DNA of 64,000 bases from JBGSUZ01 sp963677505. GTDB lineage: Bacteria > Bacillota > Clostridia > Peptostreptococcales > Acidaminobacteraceae. The stretch spans positions 62,001 to 126,000 of the forward strand of contig CAXXWB010000014.1 in assembly GCA_963677505.2 (NCBI GenBank), read 5' to 3'. Positions 8,766-19,150 of this stretch are shown here, piece after piece. Position 1 is the stretch's first letter. Each line of letters opens with the position of its first letter. The notes beneath the pieces were generated by a model that worked only from the letters and a program-made list of their open reading frames with translations, did not search any database and was not told where the DNA came from. A program made the position numbers and the translations under genes.

Positions 8766-9644
8766 ATGAGCCAACATATCAACTGGTATCCAGGACACAT
8801 GAAAAAAACAAAGGATTTAATAACTGAAAATATAAAATTGGTCGATGTGGTTGTTGAGGTTTTGGATGGAAGAATTCCAATCAGTAGCAGAAACCCACAA
8901 TTTGACGATCTTATTTCTACAAAACCACGTGTTGTGGCACTCAATAAATTTGACTTAGCAGACCCTAAAAATTTGGATTCTTGGATTGCCTACTATAAAT
9001 CTGTAGGTATAAGCGCAATACCCGTGAATTCATTGACAGGTGAAGGCTTAGACCGCTTACTCCATGAAATAAAATACCTTTGTCAAGCCAAACAAGACAA
9101 ATTGGCTGGTAAAGGAAGAAATCTCGGTGCGGTTAGAGTTATGATTGTAGGAATTCCAAATGCAGGAAAATCAAGTTTGATTAACAAACTGGTTGGCAAG
9201 AAAACTGCCAAAACAGGTAATAGACCAGGTGTTACTCGAGGGAAACAATGGATTCGTATCAGAAAAGACCTTGAACTCTTTGACACACCAGGGATTCTAT
9301 GGCCTAAAATAGACGATCCTATCGTTGGCATGAATTTAGCTTATACTGGAGCTATCAAAGATGAAATATTAAACATTGAAGACATAGCTATAAATCTGTT
9401 AGAATTCTTAATGAAGCATTATCCTGGTTTACTAATGAATCGTTATAAACTGGAAGAAATGCCTGAAGATCGACTTGAATTGATGGAGTTTATTGCACGT
9501 AAACGAGGCTGTATAAGATCTGGCAATGAAGTCGATTACAATAAAGTCTCAAATTTGATATTAGATGAATTCAGAAAGGGAGTTATTGGTAAAATCAGTT
9601 TAGAATCTCCTGTAATAGAACCACCAGTTGACATAGAGGAGTAA
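8766..9644 (+). CDS. rbgA: Ribosome biogenesis GTPase RbgA (YlqF)
   Basis: RbgA is a circularly permuted GTPase required for late 50S assembly (recruitment of L16 and neighbours). The 292-residue protein shows the permuted order: G4 NKFDLAD near residue 60, then G1 GIPNAGKSSLINKL near 125, G2/G3 RPGVTRGKQW and DTPGILWPK. The N-terminus INWYPGHMKKTK and the C-terminal ANTAR-like helical domain match the family. ATG follows GAGGGGGTG. Its position between rplS and rnhB is the Bacillus ylqF context. Confidence 0.97.
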   Translation: MSQHINWYPGHMKKTKDLITENIKLVDVVVEVLDGRIPISSRNPQFDDLISTKPRVVALNKFDLADPKNLDSWIAYYKSVGISAIPVNSLTGEGLDRLLHEIKYLCQAKQDKLAGKGRNLGAVRVMIVGIPNAGKSSLINKLVGKKTAKTGNRPGVTRGKQWIRIRKDLELFDTPGILWPKIDDPIVGMNLAYTGAIKDEILNIEDIAINLLEFLMKHYPGLLMNRYKLEEMPEDRLELMEFIARKRGCIRSGNEVDYNKVSNLILDEFRKGVIGKISLESPVIEPPVDIEE

Positions 9645-9663
9645 TTTTTACCAGGGTGTAGAT

Positions 9664-10468
9664 ATGTTAGTAAAAGACTTAAAAATTACCGAATTAAGAA
9701 AAATGATTCAAGAAACAGATTCATTAGATTGTCTCGTAAGATTAAGCTATGAAATGGAGCAAGATAGAAGAGAGTCCGTAAAGAAGTTGATTGATTCTGT
9801 CGATAAAAAGATTGAGAAGATTAACAGTTTCAGATGGAAGTTCTGTGAAATGCAAGCCTACGAAAAAAGGCTTAAAATCAATGGTTGTCATGTAATAGCT
9901 GGATTAGATGAGGCTGGACGAGGACCTCTTGCGGGTCCTGTAGTAGCCGCCGCCGTAGTGTTGGGTGATGAATTTGATGTTTTGGGAATTGATGATTCTA
10001 AAAAACTATCTCAGAATCAGAGAGAAGTTCTTTATAAAGAAATTGTCAGCCATTCTGCAGCCTATGGCATAGGTACGGCTAGTGTTGAAGAGATAGATGA
10101 ACTCAACATCCTCAATGCGTACAAAATTAGCTATGAAGCGAGCTATTACCAACCTTGGGGTAAGTCCTGATCATCTTTTAATTGATGCATTAGAGTTAGA
10201 TGGCATTAACGCTGGTCAAACTGCTATTATTAAAGGAGATCAAAAGAGTTTATCCATTGCTGCAGCATCAATTTTAGCCAAAGTTACCCGTGACAAAATG
10301 GTAATGGAGATCTCTGAAACTTATCCAATGTATGGTTTTGAGCATCATAAAGGCTACGGCACAAAAGAGCATTGCAAAGCAATCCTCCAATACGGACCAA
10401 CTAAATTACATCGAAAGGCCTTTATCCGAAATCTAATGGCTGGTGATAAAAATGAGGGTAACAAGTAA
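9664..10468 (+). CDS. rnhB: Ribonuclease HII (one frameshift)
   Basis: RNase HII cuts RNA-DNA junctions and removes single ribonucleotides from DNA. About 90 residues precede the catalytic domain, which starts VIAGLDEAGRGPLAGP (the DE pair of the DEDD active site) and continues with DDSKKLSQNQRE, then LLIDALELDG and AKVTRDKMVMEI in the second part. The first reading frame stops at 10170 and the second opens at about 10097. Dropping the extra T near 10120 restores NATKLAMKRAITNLGVSPDHLLID. The whole is about 268 residues, normal for Firmicute RnhB with the N-terminal extension. The end overlaps the next gene by 17 bases. Confidence 0.93.
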
Positions 10469-12055
10469 TGCATTGGTAAGCCTAAGTATGGAAAAACCCC
10501 TCACAGCTGAGGGAAAAAGTAACTCTATTGGGGCGGGAAATTTAATGGAGCTTCTTCGTGGTGCAAATAATGGCGAAGTTGTTTTAGAAGCGGCTCTCAA
10601 GGGGTATTTTCGAAGGCAAAGGCAAGTTTTTGTTAAATAATGTCGGTAATGTTGAAATACCCTTGCCTGCCAACGTAAATCTTCCTGAATCGGGGAATGT
10701 GAACATCAAGTTTTCGCTTCAAAACGACGTCATTTCTGCAACTTTCTTGCTAGAGGATACGGCTGAGACAGGTCAAACTCAACTTAAAGCGGAAGAGGCT
10801 CTCGGCCAACTAAAGCAAATGGGCTTACCTCAAACAGAACAAAATATTAAAGCAATTCAATTGCTAAATGAATATCATATTGAGCCCAGCGCTGACAGAA
10901 TCAAGCAGCTTGCTGAAGGCTCTTTTTTAGCTTCTAAAGCTACTGAAATTTCCGAAGGAGAAGGCTTCGCGTCTAGCGTACTGAATCATGATCAAAAAAT
11001 TGATATGAGTAAAACCTTAAAGACGCTGGTAGTTCAGTGGCTTAGTCAGCATTCTGAGGCAACCGAAAGCGCTTCTGTACCAACGATTAAGTCAGAGGAG
11101 GGTCTACAGGAAGCGGCGTCTAAAGTGGTTCTAACACAGATGGCTGAAGGGATAGAAATCGCAAAAGCCAATCCACAAGTTATAAAAAATTTAACTGCAG
11201 TGGAACCTGAAGGGTTCTCTAGCTCTGAAACAGATACATTAGAGCTTGGCTTAACAGGAAAAGAAAAAGAACTGAACAAAGGAGAAGTAGCACAAACCTT
11301 ATCGGACTTAAAGACACTTTTAAAAAGCTTAGGTCCAAAACAACTTTTACCGTTAATTGCTTCAGATTCTAAACTTAATTTGGAAAATTTGCTCTTAAGC
11401 GATCAGGTCTTTTCCGGTAGTAAAAATATCGGGCAGCTTAAAGAAGCACTGGTCAGTAAATTATCTCAGGTCTTTAGTTCATTGGAACCTAGTAAAGCAT
11501 TGGTAAAAGATATTATCAAGTGGGTAGAGGATGACCCGGCTGCATTAACCTTTAAGAAACAGTTGGAGCAGCTTGAAACTATTATTGGCAAACATAGCCC
11601 AGAAGCTGCTGCTGAAATGAAGGACAGTTTTGAACAAATTAATAAGGCTATGAACTTTGTAGATCAAATGCAAAATCAAATAATGGCCTTTCATATTCCC
11701 ATGCAACTGGGTGATCATGACACTCAAGTGGAATTGTATATGAACAAAAGAAAAGGCAGACAAAGTCAAGATGAGTTTAGGATGTTTCTAGCTTTAAATA
11801 CCAATACAATTGGACAAGTACAGGTATTGATTACAGATCAAAAAACGGGTGTTGAGTTACAATTCAAACTGGAAACAGATGATTTGAAAGAAACTTTTGA
11901 AAACGAACGCGAAGGGCTTCAGGAAACATTGGAAATCTATTCAGATAAACCAATTCGCCTTAAGTTTGCCACTCATTTAAATGAACCAGCAATTTTAGAA
12001 GCATTTAAGACACTGAAAGAAGATCAGGACAACTTCAATAGATATGAGGATTTGA
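10452..12055 (+). CDS. FliK-like (YlqG-type) protein with Flg_hook-like C-terminus (two frameshifts)
   Basis: A roughly 530-residue, Gln/Leu/Ser-rich protein whose last 130 residues (QIMAFHIPMQLGDHDTQVELY through the strand-rich end) resemble the C-terminal domain of the flagellar hook-length protein FliK. It starts at ATG 10452 overlapping rnhB, after GGTGAT. One surplus G in 10601-10604 separates the first 50 codons; removing it gives LKGIFEGKGKFLLNNVG. Near 12010-12030 another indel is likely: the alternative frame ends TTSIDMRI and a TGA at 12053-12055, which looks like a natural FliK-family terminus, just before the ATG of the next gene. As given, the two are read as one 562-codon frame. 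The gene lies outside the flagellar operon and its role is unknown. Confidence 0.75.
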
Positions 12056-12057
12056 TC

Positions 12058-12318
12058 ATGACTAAACTGAAAAAGGCGACAGCTTTAAAGTATAATAGTG
12101 AAGTTGAAAGTGCCCCTAAGGTAGTTGCCAAGGGCAAGGGTTATGTGGCTGATGCTATTATAAAACAGGGTGAAGAGTTCAATGTACCTATATATAAAGA
12201 TCAGAAACTCGCAGATCAGTTAGAACATTTGGACATAGGTACAGAGATTCCGGCTTATCTCTATGATTTGGTAGCTCAAGTGCTTGTATTTATAGCAAAA
12301 ATGGACAAGAAGAAGTGA
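12058..12318 (+). CDS. ylqH: YlqH, FlhB C-terminal-like small protein
   Basis: An 86-residue homologue of the cytoplasmic part of the flagellar export switch FlhB. It starts with KKATALKYN and continues APKVVAKGKGYVAD, NVPIYKDQKLADQL, GTEIPAYLYDLVAQVL and a KMDKKK tail. Full FlhB has NPTH autocleavage followed by these segments; NPTH is absent here, as in other free-standing YlqH proteins. The ATG at 12058 has a GAGG eight bases upstream. In Bacillus subtilis ylqH also lies downstream of rnhB and ylqG. The continuous frame with the preceding FliK-like gene is probably an indel artefact. Confidence 0.8.
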   Translation: MTKLKKATALKYNSEVESAPKVVAKGKGYVADAIIKQGEEFNVPIYKDQKLADQLEHLDIGTEIPAYLYDLVAQVLVFIAKMDKKK

Positions 12319-12330
12319 GGGCAGTCGATA

Positions 12331-12684
12331 ATGCTTCAGAAAAAGGGTCGACTTGGAGAGGATCTTGCAGTAAAATATTTAATAGAAAAAGGCTTTCAAA
12401 TTCTTGAGAGAAATAAACGCGTCAATCGATACGAGATTGATATCATAGGCGCGAAAGAAGGCATTTTGTACTTTTTTGAAGTGAAGTCAAATTTTTGTAA
12501 TGATGGCGCGTCGCCGCTAATCCGCATTGATAAGGTTAAACAGAGACATATCTATCAAGGTGCTTTTGGTTATGCGAAGGAAAAACATTATTTAGGAGAA
12601 TTTGAAATTATGGCAATTGCTGTAAATGTTGATCTTAAAAGAAAAAGGGCTATTATTGAACTTGTATCTTGCGGACTTGTTTAG
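12331..12684 (+). CDS. yraN: YraN/UPF0102 family endonuclease-like protein
   Basis: A 117-residue protein of the UPF0102 group, a restriction-endonuclease-like fold often encoded near rnhB and comM/dprA. Visible features are GEDLAVKYLIEKGFQILERN and the putative catalytic stretch YEIDIIGAKEGILYFFEVKS, with the D and E-x-K positions of this nuclease fold. The activity is not established. ATG follows a GTGAGGG site 12 bases after ylqH, so the genes are co-transcribed. Confidence 0.9.
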   Translation: MLQKKGRLGEDLAVKYLIEKGFQILERNKRVNRYEIDIIGAKEGILYFFEVKSNFCNDGASPLIRIDKVKQRHIYQGAFGYAKEKHYLGEFEIMAIAVNVDLKRKRAIIELVSCGLV

Positions 12685-12693
12685 GGGGAAAAT

Positions 12694-13107
12694 ATGAATT
12701 ATACGTACAAAATGAATCACATTTACTTACAGGGTGTATTTGCAATAGTGTTCTTTTTAATGTCATTGGTCTTTGGTCAGTGGATAGTTGCTTTAATAGG
12801 AGCTTTTATAGCATTTATTCTGATTAGAGATTGTTTGAAGCTAAAAGAGACCCATTATGAAATAAAAAAAGATCGCATAGAAATGTATTTGGGCAAAACG
12901 CTAAAGAAATCTATTCGATTTAATGATTTTGAGTATGTGACCAGAACGAAGAAGAATATTAAATGGGTAGTTATTGGACACATGAAGGAACAGATTATTC
13001 TTAAGCCTAGCATGACTGATTTTGAAGTTTTGGTAAAGGAAGTACTTACACATCTAAAAGATAATAAAGAAGTCTATATTCACCATACAATCGAAGGAAA
13101 ATACTAA
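12694..13107 (+). CDS. Small membrane protein, function unknown
   Basis: A 137-residue protein with two closely spaced hydrophobic segments (about residues 10-27 and 30-46) followed by a soluble beta-rich tail (HYEIKKDRIEMYLGK, KSIRFNDFEYVTR). The layout recalls small bacterial proteins with two membrane helices and a PH-like domain, but I cannot assign a family. ATG follows TTAGGGGG. It ends a transcription unit, since the stop codon is part of an intrinsic terminator. Confidence 0.7.
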   Translation: MNYTYKMNHIYLQGVFAIVFFLMSLVFGQWIVALIGAFIAFILIRDCLKLKETHYEIKKDRIEMYLGKTLKKSIRFNDFEYVTRTKKNIKWVVIGHMKEQIILKPSMTDFEVLVKEVLTHLKDNKEVYIHHTIEGKY

Positions 13108-13129
13108 AACTGCGAAAGCAGTTTTCTTT
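13106..13129 (+). terminator. Intrinsic terminator before comM
   Basis: AAAACTGC / GCAGTTTT stem with a GAAA tetraloop, then CTTT. It overlaps the stop codon of the preceding gene. Confidence 0.8.
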
Positions 13130-13141
13130 ACGCTTATTATA

Positions 13142-13150
13142 TGGTATAAT
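13142..13150 (+). promoter_or_regulatory. Extended -10 promoter for comM
   Basis: TGGTATAAT with only a weak TTTCTT at -35 spacing, 40 bases before the comM start. Identical to the -10 strings before rbgA and flgB. Confidence 0.55.
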
Positions 13151-13189
13151 TTGACATATTAATAAAAATACACCACATAGGAGGCAATC

Positions 13190-14813
13190 GTGATTGATGT
13201 CGTCAGTACCGCTGTTGTCCATGGCTTCGCCACTCAGTTGGTCAGTGTAGAAGCGCACATGAGTAGTGGCATTCCTCAAATTAACGTAATTGGTCTAGCG
13301 GATCAAACCATTAGAGAGGCAAAAGAAAGATTGGTCATTGCTTTATCTGAACAAGGTATTAAGCTTGGAAATCGAAAATATATTGTCAGTCTTAACCCTA
13401 CAGATATAAAAAAGCAAGGTGGCCATTTAGATTTACCTATTGCAATTGCACTGCTAAAAGCCTCTAATCTATTACCTAAGAGTAATTATAAAATTGGTGC
13501 ACTTGCAGGAATGAATTTGTCAGGGCAATTGACAGAGACTAATGAAATATTTTCTCTTCTAAATGTTCTTGTAGAAGAAGGCTGTGATTATATCATAATC
13601 CCTAAGTCGGCAAACTGCATAAATAAATTTTTTAAGAATGTGCCACTTTTAGGATTGAATCATCTCTCCGAGGTGATTGAGTTTCTTTCTAATGAGGATT
13701 CCAATTTACCAATGGCGTATGCCAAATGGGTCAGGGAATCTGAAAAAGAGGAAGGGTTTTTAACTGAATTGAATTTGAGCCATGAGTCGAAAAAGGATCA
13801 TGATCAAGTCGAACTTGATTTTGCACATGTTAAAGGACAGGAGCTAGCAAAACGAGCCATTATGATTGCATTAGCGGGTCATCATCATCTGCTGATGTAC
13901 GGACCACCAGGAACTGGTAAATCTATGTTAGCTTCTCGTATTCCATCGGTACAACAGGCACTTGGAGACAAAGGACATTATGAGTATTTGAGTATGCGCT
14001 CTCGAGCAGGTTATCCTTTAAATTTCAGTGATAAAGTGAAAGAGCCTTTCAGAATGCCTCACTCGGGGGTAAGTTCATCTGCCATGTTAGGCGGAATGCA
14101 AGCAAATATGCTTGGAGAAGCGCCTTTGGCTCATAGAGGCGTTCTTTTTTTAGATGAAATGCCTGAATTCAAAAGAGATGTAATCGAAGGATTGAGAGGA
14201 CCTCTTGAGACAGGACGCATATTTTTATCAAAAACCCATTATAAAGGAGAAATACCTGCAAACTTTATTTTGGTTGCAACCGCAAATCCTTGTCCCTGCG
14301 GCTATCATGGTTTTTCGGAAAAATGCAATTGTAGTGAGCGAGACATACGAAGATATTTTTCCAAATTGTCTGGTCCTATTTTGGACCGATTCGACTTAAA
14401 AATTGAGGTAGCTTTTAAAGAAGATGCCTTAGAAGAACGCTATGAGCGAGGAGAAAAACAAAATATTCAAGTAGACAATCCCTCTCATGTGTCGTCTAGT
14501 AATTTAAGTTCAAATGAAATATTACAGGCAATTTCAAGGGTTAGGAAAATTCAAAAAGACCGCTATGGCGATGAAGAAATTCATAACGGAAACTTTAGAG
14601 TCAAAAGACTTGGCCTTGTGGTGTAAATTAGACGAAAAGTCTTTAGACTGGATGAATGCAAACATACGCACCAAGTCTGGTGAAGACTCAATGCGCTTTT
14701 ACAATAAAATTGTAAAAGTGTCTCGAACAATAGCTGATTTAGAGGGTTCTAAGGATATTGATAGAAAACATTTGATAGAAGCCTTCTATTATAATAGGAG
14801 AAAAATAATATGA
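13190..14813 (+). CDS. comM: YifB/ComM family Mg-chelatase-like AAA+ ATPase (one frameshift)
   Basis: ComM-type proteins are hexameric helicases that aid branch migration during natural transformation in other bacteria. The N-terminal Lon-like domain carries SSGIPQINVIGLADQTIREAKERL. The AAA+ domain carries Walker A YGPPGTGKSML (about residue 240), Walker B LFLDEMPEF and the zinc-like stretch ANPCPCGYHG. The C-terminal ALWCKLDEKSLDWM belongs to the second frame. One surplus T in 14594-14596 breaks the frame; removing it joins NGNLESKDLALW. The start is GTG at 13190 behind AGGAGG. Its last bases overlap the ATG of dprA. Confidence 0.93.
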
Positions 14814-15955
14814 ATTCAGGTAAGGTCGTTTCAAATCAAATTTATATCTATGTCGCCGTCAAATGGCTAATGAGCATCAAGGGTATTGGCAGGATTAGTA
14901 CGATGAAAATACTGGAAGATATCAATGACTTTCAGCGGGTATCCACAGGGTCTTATGAAGATTTGAAAGAGATAGAAGCTTCATTTGGGAAACCACTAAG
15001 AGCAATTTTGCCTTTTCGCGATATTGATAAGTTTAAGCAACAATATGTTGAGAATCAATTTATCGACGAAGACGGTAAGAAAAATGGAATTATTACCTAT
15101 TGGGATAAGGGGTATCCAGAAGCGCTAAAACAAATTCATGATCCTCCACTGATTTTGTATTACAAAGGAAATGTGAACTTGTTATCTGATGATATCTCTA
15201 AAGTTGCCATTGTAGGAACTCGGGTTCCCAGTGAGTACGGCAGAAAATATGGGAGTATAATTAGTCAAAAGCTGTCAAACTGTGGATATGCCATTGTAAG
15301 CGGTATGGCAATGGGAATAGATGCAATTGCCCACAAGGCTGCAATCGACGGCGACAACCTTAGCATAGGGGTCCTAGGCTGTGGTATTGACCAAATTTAC
15401 CCAAAACAAAACGAAAAATTGTATCAGCGAATATTAGATAAGGGATTGATAATCAGTGAATATGAAAAAGGCGTACAGCCACATCCGATACATTTTCCTG
15501 AGAGAAACAGAATTATTGCTGGACTTTCAGAATCTTGTATTGTCATAGAAGCGGCAAAAAAAAGCGGTTCACTCATTACGGCGGAGATGACTTTAGATTT
15601 AGGCCGTGATGTCTATGCCATGCCTGGACCAATTTATTCAAGCAAGAGCATAGGCTGTCATGAATTGATTAAAAATGGGGCCATCCCCATCGTATCTGTT
15701 GAAGATTTGGAAATCAGTTTTTCAAAAGAAGATCGGTGGAATAATAGTCAAAATGAGCCTAAAACAAATCCTCAAAATCATTTAAATCACCCCATAGTGA
15801 AGTACTTAGAAGTTAAAGGTGACGCGACCTTAGAAGATATCATCTCAGCCTTGAAGTTACCTTTGTCAGAGGCCTTTGAAACTTTGGATGAACTCGTCTC
15901 AGAAAATGCAATTCAAATGAAGGGTTTTATATACCATCTAGAATATAGGGCTTGA
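14810..15955 (+). CDS. dprA: DNA processing protein DprA (Smf)
   Basis: DprA protects incoming single-stranded DNA and loads RecA during transformation. The 381-residue protein has an N-terminal helix-hairpin-helix region (LMSIKGIGRISTMKI), the Rossmann-like core with GTRVPSEYG, VSGMAMGIDAIAHKAA, LGCGIDQIYP, FPERNRIIAGLS and GRDVYAMPG, and a C-terminal winged-helix-like domain. The ATG overlaps the comM stop (ATGA). A terminator follows. Confidence 0.97.
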   Translation: MNSGKVVSNQIYIYVAVKWLMSIKGIGRISTMKILEDINDFQRVSTGSYEDLKEIEASFGKPLRAILPFRDIDKFKQQYVENQFIDEDGKKNGIITYWDKGYPEALKQIHDPPLILYYKGNVNLLSDDISKVAIVGTRVPSEYGRKYGSIISQKLSNCGYAIVSGMAMGIDAIAHKAAIDGDNLSIGVLGCGIDQIYPKQNEKLYQRILDKGLIISEYEKGVQPHPIHFPERNRIIAGLSESCIVIEAAKKSGSLITAEMTLDLGRDVYAMPGPIYSSKSIGCHELIKNGAIPIVSVEDLEISFSKEDRWNNSQNEPKTNPQNHLNHPIVKYLEVKGDATLEDIISALKLPLSEAFETLDELVSENAIQMKGFIYHLEYRA

Positions 15956-16002
15956 TTTTAAAGGTCATATCGTATATACTTACAAACTGCATCGATAAAC
16001 AG

Positions 16003-16032
16003 AGCTGCCTACCCAATGCAGCTTTTTGTTTT
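16003..16032 (+). terminator. Intrinsic terminator after dprA
   Basis: AGCTGC / GCAGCT stem with a 9-base loop, followed by TTTTTGTTTTG. A modest stem but a good T tract. Confidence 0.7.
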
Positions 16033-16046
16033 GTTTACAAAAAAGT

Positions 16047-16060
16047 TAATCCATGGATTA
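16047..16060 (+). promoter_or_regulatory. Perfect palindrome next to the topA promoter
   Basis: TAATCCATGGATTA reads the same on both strands and ends four bases before the -35 of the topA promoter. The position suits a regulator binding site; the regulator is unknown. Confidence 0.5.
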
Positions 16061-16064
16061 TTGC

Positions 16065-16093
16065 TTGACAAAAGGTTCATTCTGTAATAAATA
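16065..16093 (+). promoter_or_regulatory. SigA-type promoter for topA
   Basis: Consensus TTGACA at 16065-16070 and TAAATA at 16088-16093 with a 17-base spacer. About 80 bases of leader precede topA. Confidence 0.65.
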
Positions 16094-16174
16094 TAGATAT
16101 GGCGATTTTTGATAAGACAAATAATTCAAACTATCCAGACTATTTTAAATATTCTTGCAAAACGGAGGTGTTGA

Positions 16175-18240
16175 ATGTCTAAGTATCTTGTAATAGTAGA
16201 ATCACCTGCAAAGGCTAAGACTATAGAGAAATTTCTAGGCAAAAACTACAAAGTACTGGCATCCATTGGCCATATCAGGGATCTACCAAAAAGTAAACTA
16301 GGCGTTAATATAGAAGAAGACTACAACCCAGAATATATCAATATCAGAGGAAAAGGTCCGGTTATAAAAGACTTGAAAACTGCTGCAAAAAAAGCAGAAA
16401 AAGTTTATTTAGCGACTGACCCCGACCGCCGAAGGCGAAGCAATTGCTTGGCATTTGTGTCATATATTGAATTTAAATACTGAGGATTTGGTCCGAGTGA
16501 CTTTCCACGAAATCACAAAAGATGCCATTACATTTGCGGTGAAACACCCTAGGTCAATTAATCTGGACTTGGTAGATGCACAGCAAGCTAGACGTGTTTT
16601 AGACCGTTTAGTAGGGTACAGCATCAGCCCAATCCTGTGGCGAAAAGTCAAAAAAGGCTTAAGCGCAGGCAGAGTACAATCGGTTTCTACAAAGCTCATC
16701 TGTGATAGGGAAGCATTAATCAACGCTTTCGAGCCACAAGAGTATTGGACTGTAGATGCTGACTTTAAACATATTGCATCGGGTAAAACAATACCTTCTG
16801 AATTGTCGCATGTCAGTGGAGAAAAGGTAGACCTCAGGAACGAAGCCCAAGTGAATCAAGTGATGGATTCGTTAAAGAATCAATCTCCAATCATTGCGGA
16901 TGTTATTAAAAAGGTGAAGAACCGGGCACCATCTCCTTGTTTTATCACAAGCAGTTTGCAACAAGAGTCATCTAATCGATTTGGGTTTTCAACCAGCAAA
17001 ACCATGATGATTGCACAGCAGCTTTATGAAGGTATCTCAGTACCGGGTAAAGGGACCATCGGTTTGATTACTTATATGAGAACTGACTCAACCCGTATCT
17101 CGGACGAGGCTAAAAATGCCCTTAAAGACTTTGTTCAAACCCATTACGGTGAAGATTATCTCAATGATAAAACTCGTAAAAAGTTAAAAGCAAAATCAGC
17201 TCAAGATGCCCATGAAGCGATTAGACCTACTTATGTTGATTTGATACCTGAAGAACTGGAGTCTGCACTTAATAAAGATCAATGGAAGCTCTATTCATTG
17301 ATTTGGCAACGTTTTGTAGCCAGTGAAATGAGTGACGCGAAGTTTGACTCCACAACAATTGATATTCGATTAGGCAGTTGCAATTTCAGAACCAACGGTT
17401 TGAAAATGAAGTTTGATGGATTCTTAAAGGTTTATACCTATACGAGTGTTTCTGAAAATCTATTACCAGATATTCAAAAAACTGACGAAATGAAGTTGAT
17501 TGATCTTAAGCAGGAACAACATTTCACTCAGCCACCAGCAAGATATACGGAAGCAACCTTGGTAAAAGAAATGGAAGAAAAAGGCATAGGTCGTCCATCT
17601 ACTTACGCACCTACAATATCAACAATTATTCAAAGAGGTTATGTTGAACGCGACAAAAAATCTTTGAAGCCAACTGAACTAGGATTCATTATCAATGAAA
17701 TTATGGCCAACTATTTTACAAATGTAGTAGATGTAGACTTTACTGCAGGCATGGAAAATAGACTGGATAATGTGGAAGCTGGTGAGTTGGAATGGAAAGA
17801 AATCATTCGGACCTTCTACGGACCATTTAAGATAATGTTAGATCATGCGGATGAAGAATTAGGAAAAGCTTGATTTTACTGAAAAAACGGACATCCCTTG
17901 TATAAAGTGCGGAAATCTGATGAACATCAAACACGGCAAATATGGAAAATTCTTAGCCTGTTCAGACTACCCAACTTGTGACTACACAAAAGCCATTTTA
18001 AATGAAATTGGCGTAAAATGTCCAATTTGTGAAATCGGGGAAGTTGTAGAGCGCAAATCAAAGAAGTTTAAAACTTTCTTCGGTTGCAGCCGTTTCCCTG
18101 AGTGTAATTTTGTAACTTGGAATAGACCTATAGGTAGATTGTGTCCTGACTGTGGACAAGCTCTTGTAGAAAAAATAACAAAGAAAAGTCACACCATCGC
18201 ATGTTCAAATAAAGACTGTAAACATAAGGAAACTGTATAA
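16175..18240 (+). CDS. topA: DNA topoisomerase I (two frameshifts)
   Basis: Type IA topoisomerase relaxing negative supercoils. The three joined frames make about 688 residues, the usual Firmicute length. The Toprim domain starts LVIVESPAKAKTIEKFLG and has the ATDPDREGEAIAWHL acidic triad (restored across the first break). The catalytic tyrosine region is IGLITYMRTDST. The C-terminus has three zinc-ribbon units with CxxC pairs (for example PCIKCG, CPICE, CPDCG). Removing one C at 16429-16430 and one A in 16864-17867-type run (A4 at 17864-17867) restores the frame. Essential, hence sequence error. It starts with ATG after CGGAGG. Confidence 0.95.
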
Positions 18241-18257
18241 ACCAGGAGGTAATCAAA

Positions 18258-19037
18258 GTGCCACTTTCGTTATTAGAAAAAGCAAGAAAGCTCAATGCCA
18301 TATTACAACAAACTGGTAGCATGCCAGTATCATTTGAAGAATTGTGTAAAATTCTCATGGAAGTATTGGATTCAAACGTATACGTCGTCAGCAAAAAATC
18401 AAAAGTTTTAGGTGTTGGCTTATATGACCATGAAGATAGTTCTTTAATTACCACGGATGGTGGTAATGACAAGATGTTTCCTCAAAACTATAATGACTCA
18501 TTGCTTAAAATCAATGAAACAAAGTACAATATCACTGAAGATGATCTTCTTGAAATCTTCATCAACGATATAGATAGCTATTCTAAATTTGTTGCAATTA
18601 TTCCTATCAATGGCAATGGCATTCGTTTAGGTACTTTAGTTATTGCTAGAAGAGAAGGCTTATTTAACGAAGAAGATGTAATTTTAGCAGAATATGCCGC
18701 AACTGTAGTTGCAATGGAAATCATTCGTGCTAAAAGTGAAGAATATGAAGAAGAATCAAGAAAGAAAGCTGTTGTTCAAATGGCGATCGGTACACTTTCC
18801 TTCTCGGAACTTGAAGCTATTGAACATATTTTTAACGAACTTGATGGCAATGAAGGTTTACTTGTTGCAAGTAAAATTGCAGATCGCGTTGGAATTACTC
18901 GTAGCGTTATTGTCAATGCCCTTAGAAAATTTGAGAGTGCTGGTGTTATCGAATCTCGTTCCCTCGGAATGAAAGGGACTTACATTAGAATTTTAAATGA
19001 CAAGTTGACTCCAGAATTAGAAAAACTAAAAAAATAG
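18258..19037 (+). CDS. codY: Global transcriptional regulator CodY
   Basis: CodY senses branched-chain amino acids and GTP and controls nutrient-limitation responses in low-GC Gram-positives, including motility genes in several species. The 259-residue protein has the GAF domain (residues 1-155) and a winged helix-turn-helix with ASKIADRVGITRSVIVNAL and FESAGVIESRSLGMKGTY, the very conserved DNA-reading part. It lies 17 bases after topA behind CAGGAGG. It is followed by a terminator and then the flagellar operon, the same codY-flgB adjacency as in Bacillus. Confidence 0.98.
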   Translation: MPLSLLEKARKLNAILQQTGSMPVSFEELCKILMEVLDSNVYVVSKKSKVLGVGLYDHEDSSLITTDGGNDKMFPQNYNDSLLKINETKYNITEDDLLEIFINDIDSYSKFVAIIPINGNGIRLGTLVIARREGLFNEEDVILAEYAATVVAMEIIRAKSEEYEEESRKKAVVQMAIGTLSFSELEAIEHIFNELDGNEGLLVASKIADRVGITRSVIVNALRKFESAGVIESRSLGMKGTYIRILNDKLTPELEKLKK

Positions 19038-19047
19038 TAAGCATATT

Positions 19048-19083
19048 AAGGTCTTAGGAAGAATATTTCTAAGACCTTTTTTT
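19048..19083 (+). terminator. Intrinsic terminator after codY
   Basis: AAGGTCTTAG / CTAAGACCTT perfect 10-bp stem, loop of about 11 bases, then TTTTTT. It separates topA-codY from the flagellar operon. Confidence 0.92.
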
Positions 19084-19150
19084 ATATTTCAGTACTATTT
19101 CAGCATTATTTCAAATATATTTCAAAAAAAGAGTAAAAAATGAAAAAATA

